The notes under the pieces are model-generated. The model did not search any database and was not told where the DNA came from. It saw only the letters and a program-made list of their open reading frames with translations. Of a DNA stretch of 64,000 nucleotides, positions 61,128 to 64,000 are shown one piece after another. The stretch lies in contig NASX01000027.1 in NCBI GenBank assembly GCA_002085155.1, forward strand, positions 1 to 64,000, in the 5' to 3' direction. The DNA comes from Sorangiineae bacterium NIC37A_2 (GTDB taxonomy: Bacteria > Myxococcota_A > Polyangia > Polyangiales > Polyangiaceae). Each line of letters opens with the position of its first letter. The first letter of the stretch is position 1. A program made the position numbers and the translations under genes.

Positions 61128-62354
61128 CTAATAGAGAATGCGCGTCCGAATGCTGGTGTCGAGGCTTTTCACTTGCTCTTTGACCTCTTCCGACAGTTCG
61201 CGGTCGAGATCCATGACCAAATAACCAAGGATCGGATCCGTAGCCAGCACCTGAGCCGCGACGTTCGCTTTGGTCGCGCTCACGATACCATTGATCGCCG
61301 TAAGAACACCGGGGACGTTCTTGTGAACGTTCAGGATGCGGTGTTTCCCGGGCAAGAGCGGCTGGCCAATCTGTGGGAAGTTCACGGCGCCTGTAGTCAT
61401 GCCGGCGTTCAGGAAATCGAGGAGGCGTCCGGCGACCTCGAGACCGATGTTGTACTGAGCCTCTTCGGTGGAGCCGCCGATGTGCGGCGTCAGGATGACG
61501 TTCTTCAAGCCCACGAGCTCCGACTCAAAGCCGGGGCCGTTGCCCTTCGGCTCCTTCGGGAAAACATCGATAGCAGCGCCGGCCAGGTGGCCCGACTTCA
61601 AGGCCTCGGCGAGAGCGGGGATGTCGACGACGGTGCCGCGCGCCAGATTCAAGAGGTACGCGCCCTTCTTCATCTTCGCGATGCGCTCACGGGACATGAG
61701 GTTCTTCGTCTCGTCCGTCTCCGGCACGTGCAGCGTCACGAAGTCGGATTCGGCGAGCAGAACGTCGAGATCGAGGATGGGTTTGTTGTTGCCCATCGGG
61801 AGCTGTTGCTCGATGTCATAATAGGAAACCTTCATTCCCATCGCTTCGGCCAAAACCCCGACCTGGCGGCCGATCCGGCCATAACCGACGATACCGAGCG
61901 ACTTGCCGCGCACCTCGAAGGAGCCTGTCGCGCTCTTCTGCCAGACGCCCTGGTGCATATCGCGGATGTTGTCCGGGATGTGGCGTGCGAGGGCGACGAC
62001 GTCGCTGATGACGAGCTCAGCAACGGAGCGGGTGTTCGAGAAAGGCGCGTTGAAAACGGGGATCCCGCGACGCTTCGCCGCTTCGAGGTCGACCTGATTC
62101 GTACCGATGCAGAAACAACCGATAGCGAGCAAACGATCCGCTTTCTCCAGCACGGAGGCGGTGATGTTCGTCTTCGAACGAATGCCGATGATGTGCACAT
62201 CGGAGATGCGCTCACGGAGCTCCTCTTCACCGAGCGCGCCCGAAAGCACCTCGAGATCGAGACCGTCAGCACGAAACAAGGCGCGACCACTCTCGTGAAT
62301 GTTCTCGAGAAGCAGGACCTTGATTTTGTTCTTCGGATACGACGTCTGGGACAT
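61128..62354 (-). CDS. serA: D-3-phosphoglycerate dehydrogenase
   Basis: 408 residues, E. coli-type length. First committed step of serine synthesis, NAD-dependent. The nucleotide motif is GIVGYGRIGRQVG, and the catalytic histidine is in TPHIGGSTEEAQYN. A C-terminal ACT domain (about 335-408, KNVPGVLTAINGIVS) should give feedback control by serine. The serine it makes feeds GlyA, PurU and GcvPB encoded at the other end of the window. Divergent from the secreted protein gene at 62538. Confidence 0.97.
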   Translation of the reverse strand: MSQTSYPKNKIKVLLLENIHESGRALFRADGLDLEVLSGALGEEELRERISDVHIIGIRSKTNITASVLEKADRLLAIGCFCIGTNQVDLEAAKRRGIPVFNAPFSNTRSVAELVISDVVALARHIPDNIRDMHQGVWQKSATGSFEVRGKSLGIVGYGRIGRQVGVLAEAMGMKVSYYDIEQQLPMGNNKPILDLDVLLAESDFVTLHVPETDETKNLMSRERIAKMKKGAYLLNLARGTVVDIPALAEALKSGHLAGAAIDVFPKEPKGNGPGFESELVGLKNVILTPHIGGSTEEAQYNIGLEVAGRLLDFLNAGMTTGAVNFPQIGQPLLPGKHRILNVHKNVPGVLTAINGIVSATKANVAAQVLATDPILGYLVMDLDRELSEEVKEQVKSLDTSIRTRILY

Positions 62355-62537
62355 GGGGCCCTGACGCTAGGGAACCTTGCCCCGCGCGTCACCAGTGGAA
62401 CGCCTAGGTGATTGGGAATATTTCATCGAAACAAGATTTGCCTCGCGCTCACAGTTCCTCTGGAAAACCGCGACAAGGCTCGTAGTCTGCCGCCGTCTGA
62501 GAGCGAACTTTCCTTCGCTCTCCATTGTCCGGCCTGC

Positions 62538-63548
62538 ATGCAACCCTCCCTCCTTCTCTTGACCGGGTGGCTCACACTCGGCGCGCCGGGCGAGCACAAG
62601 CCGGAGGTTCAGCTCGAGGTGGGCGCAGCCTGTGGCACCTCCGAGGAATTGTTCTCGATTCTGGCCCGCGAGCACCAACTCTCCCCCACGGAGCTCACGT
62701 TCGAGCGCGTCATCATCGCACCGGACGGTGACCAGTTTCGACTCGACTGGAGCGACGCGCAGGGAATGCGCACTTTGCGCGATCCCGACTGCCGGACCCT
62801 CTTTCGTTCGCTCATCGTGATGGCGGTCGCCTCGGTCCGCGCCCAGAGGCTCGAGGATCCGGCGCCCGAGCCCGCCCCCTCCGCCCCCGAGCCCCCGCCG
62901 GAGGAGGCCCTCCCACCGCCCACGACTACTTCCGCCGAGACGGCGCCTCCCCTGGTCCCCGAAACGCCACGCGCCGCGAGGGCCCGCTCTCCCCGACGCT
63001 CGATCCCCGATGCGCCAGCGGAAAGAGACCGCGGGGGCCGGACGCCCCTCCCCATCGACGGCGAAGGCGCTCTTGGCATCGGGGGAGCAGTCTCCCTCTT
63101 CCCAAACCCAGCGTTTTTCGCGGAGCTCTCGGGGGCCGTCCTCCTCGGTCCAGGGGGGCTCAGCCTCGCGCTCCGCTATTTCCCGCCGAGCTCATCGACG
63201 CTCACGGGTTCCGTGGGGGTTCAGCTCGACGCCTGGGCTGGCCGCTTCGGTGTCCTCTTCGAGCCGATCCCCAGCTTGCGCGCCGACCTTGGATTTTCCG
63301 CTACCTACCTCCTGGGCGAAGGCCTCGGGATCCGTAATCCCAGTCGCGATGGCGTCTGGCTCCTCGCCCCGGAGCTCGATCTGTCGGCCCAGGTCCTGCG
63401 CAAAGGGATCTGGGGCCTGGATGTGGGGCTGCGCGGCTGGGTGGCCGGAAATTCACCCAGGTTTGAAATTGATGATGAGGGGGAAATTTATCGGGCTCCT
63501 CCCGCCGGGGCGGCTCTGTTTTTGAAGGGAAAGATCCAAAGCCGATGA
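62538..63548 (+). CDS. Exported protein with beta-rich C-terminal domain
   Basis: 336 residues. A short signal sequence (PSLLLLTGWLTLGAPG) is followed by a domain of about 90 residues (GAACGTSEELFSILARE), a Pro/Ala/Glu/Thr-rich linker (about 105-170), and a C-terminal Gly-rich beta region (IGGAVSLFPNPAFFAELSGA, FGVLFEPIPSLRADLGFSA) like an outer-membrane barrel. The ATG at 62538 starts the signal; an in-frame ATG at 62412 is too close to the serA promoter. It precedes an ECF sigma factor by 36 bp on the same strand, a pairing suggesting co-regulation. Confidence 0.78.
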   Translation: MQPSLLLLTGWLTLGAPGEHKPEVQLEVGAACGTSEELFSILAREHQLSPTELTFERVIIAPDGDQFRLDWSDAQGMRTLRDPDCRTLFRSLIVMAVASVRAQRLEDPAPEPAPSAPEPPPEEALPPPTTTSAETAPPLVPETPRAARARSPRRSIPDAPAERDRGGRTPLPIDGEGALGIGGAVSLFPNPAFFAELSGAVLLGPGGLSLALRYFPPSSSTLTGSVGVQLDAWAGRFGVLFEPIPSLRADLGFSATYLLGEGLGIRNPSRDGVWLLAPELDLSAQVLRKGIWGLDVGLRGWVAGNSPRFEIDDEGEIYRAPPAGAALFLKGKIQSR

Positions 63549-63584
63549 CAGATTGACCGGGCTGGGGCGATTCACGGACGGTCC

Positions 63585-64000
63585 ATGATCAAGGGTCTGG
63601 TTTCTCCCAGCGCACTCGACGCCCCGTCCGAAGAGGCGAGCGGGTCGCGCACGCGCCATGACCTCTCCGCCGTCTACGCGGACCACTTCAAGTTCGTCTG
63701 GCGCTGCCTCAAGAGCCTCGGGGTCCCTGAGCAGCACCTCGACGACGCCGTCCAAGAGGTGTTCCTCGTGGTCGGCTCCAAGATCGACAGCTTCGACGGG
63801 CGCCACGAAATCACGACTTGGCTCTACGCCATCGCGCTCCGCATCGCGCGCCGCAGCCGAAGACAAAGCGCGAGGCAAAAGGCCCGTTTTCTTGCCACCG
63901 AAGAGGCCGTCGAACAGACCACAGGCGACGAAAGCCACGCCCTCACCCTCGAGAAGCGGCAAAAACTGGGCCTCGCCCAGCGCGCCCTCGACGAGCTCGA
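63585..64000 (+). CDS. ECF-type RNA polymerase sigma factor (partial)
   Basis: At least 138 codons, running off the end of the window. The sequence VYADHFKFVWRCLKSLGVP, then DDAVQEVFLVV and EITTWLYAIALRIARR, is sigma region 2 of the ECF group. The linker to region 4 and its beginning (LGLAQRALDEL) are just visible. No anti-sigma gene can be seen. The ATG at 63585 is used. Confidence 0.9.
   Translation, partial: MIKGLVSPSALDAPSEEASGSRTRHDLSAVYADHFKFVWRCLKSLGVPEQHLDDAVQEVFLVVGSKIDSFDGRHEITTWLYAIALRIARRSRRQSARQKARFLATEEAVEQTTGDESHALTLEKRQKLGLAQRALDEL

Overview
The window is 64 kb of GC-rich DNA (roughly 60-65% by eye) from a bacterial chromosome. The best fit is Myxococcota, class Polyangia. 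Pointers are a large fused Ser/Thr kinase-ATPase-TPR protein, many small lipoproteins, a porin-like protein of a type known from myxobacteria, thrombospondin-type-3 repeats, a cysteine-rich repeat protein, tandem PARP-type zinc fingers in a bacterial protein, and ParA/roadblock/V4R genes. No rRNA, tRNA, insertion sequence, prophage or CRISPR array was recognised. Most genes are housekeeping, with small lineage-specific modules between them.

Region 1 (1-11.7 kb): a LuxR-type HTH protein faces a tightly coupled minus-strand operon hemX-like/hemA/hemC/lipoprotein/gcvPB. With hemL at 15.9 kb this gives the C5 (glutamate) route to tetrapyrroles. A LysM protein and a coiled-coil lipoprotein follow, then pssA overlapping a glutaredoxin-like lipoprotein, then the coupled one-carbon pair glyA-purU.

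Region 2 (11.9-26 kb): the 1313-residue kinase, hemL, a PA14 lipoprotein with repeats, hslO (Hsp33), an AmpG-like transporter, yacG, a small outer-membrane protein, thiC, a SMUG1-type uracil-DNA glycosylase, and lgt with an unusual acidic tail.

Region 3 (26-41 kb): a 2931-residue cyclic beta-glucan synthase-like enzyme, a DUF1232 protein, a 16-bp tandem repeat, an SDR39U1 epimerase, the PARP-finger protein coupled to an aldo/keto reductase that lacks catalytic residues, a PanE-like reductase overlapping a SCO1-like lipoprotein, and a class D beta-lactamase-like lipoprotein.

Region 4 (41-53 kb): a CxGx-repeat cysteine-rich protein sits 20 bp before a VKOR-DsbA fusion, an apparent substrate and disulfide-catalyst pair. 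Then come a porin-like protein, a TSP3-repeat surface protein, a glycosyltransferase, alaS and a double SRPBCC protein.

Region 5 (53-64 kb): a six-gene coupled operon (TPR/winged-helix, ParA/MinD ATPase, two roadblock-type proteins, a double V4R-like protein, a small protein) that looks like an undescribed intracellular positioning or sensory module and is the most interesting feature here. It ends at a strong bidirectional terminator. Then follow a methyltransferase, a serA-yqgE-SUMF1 operon, a secreted beta-rich protein, and an ECF sigma factor cut by the window end.
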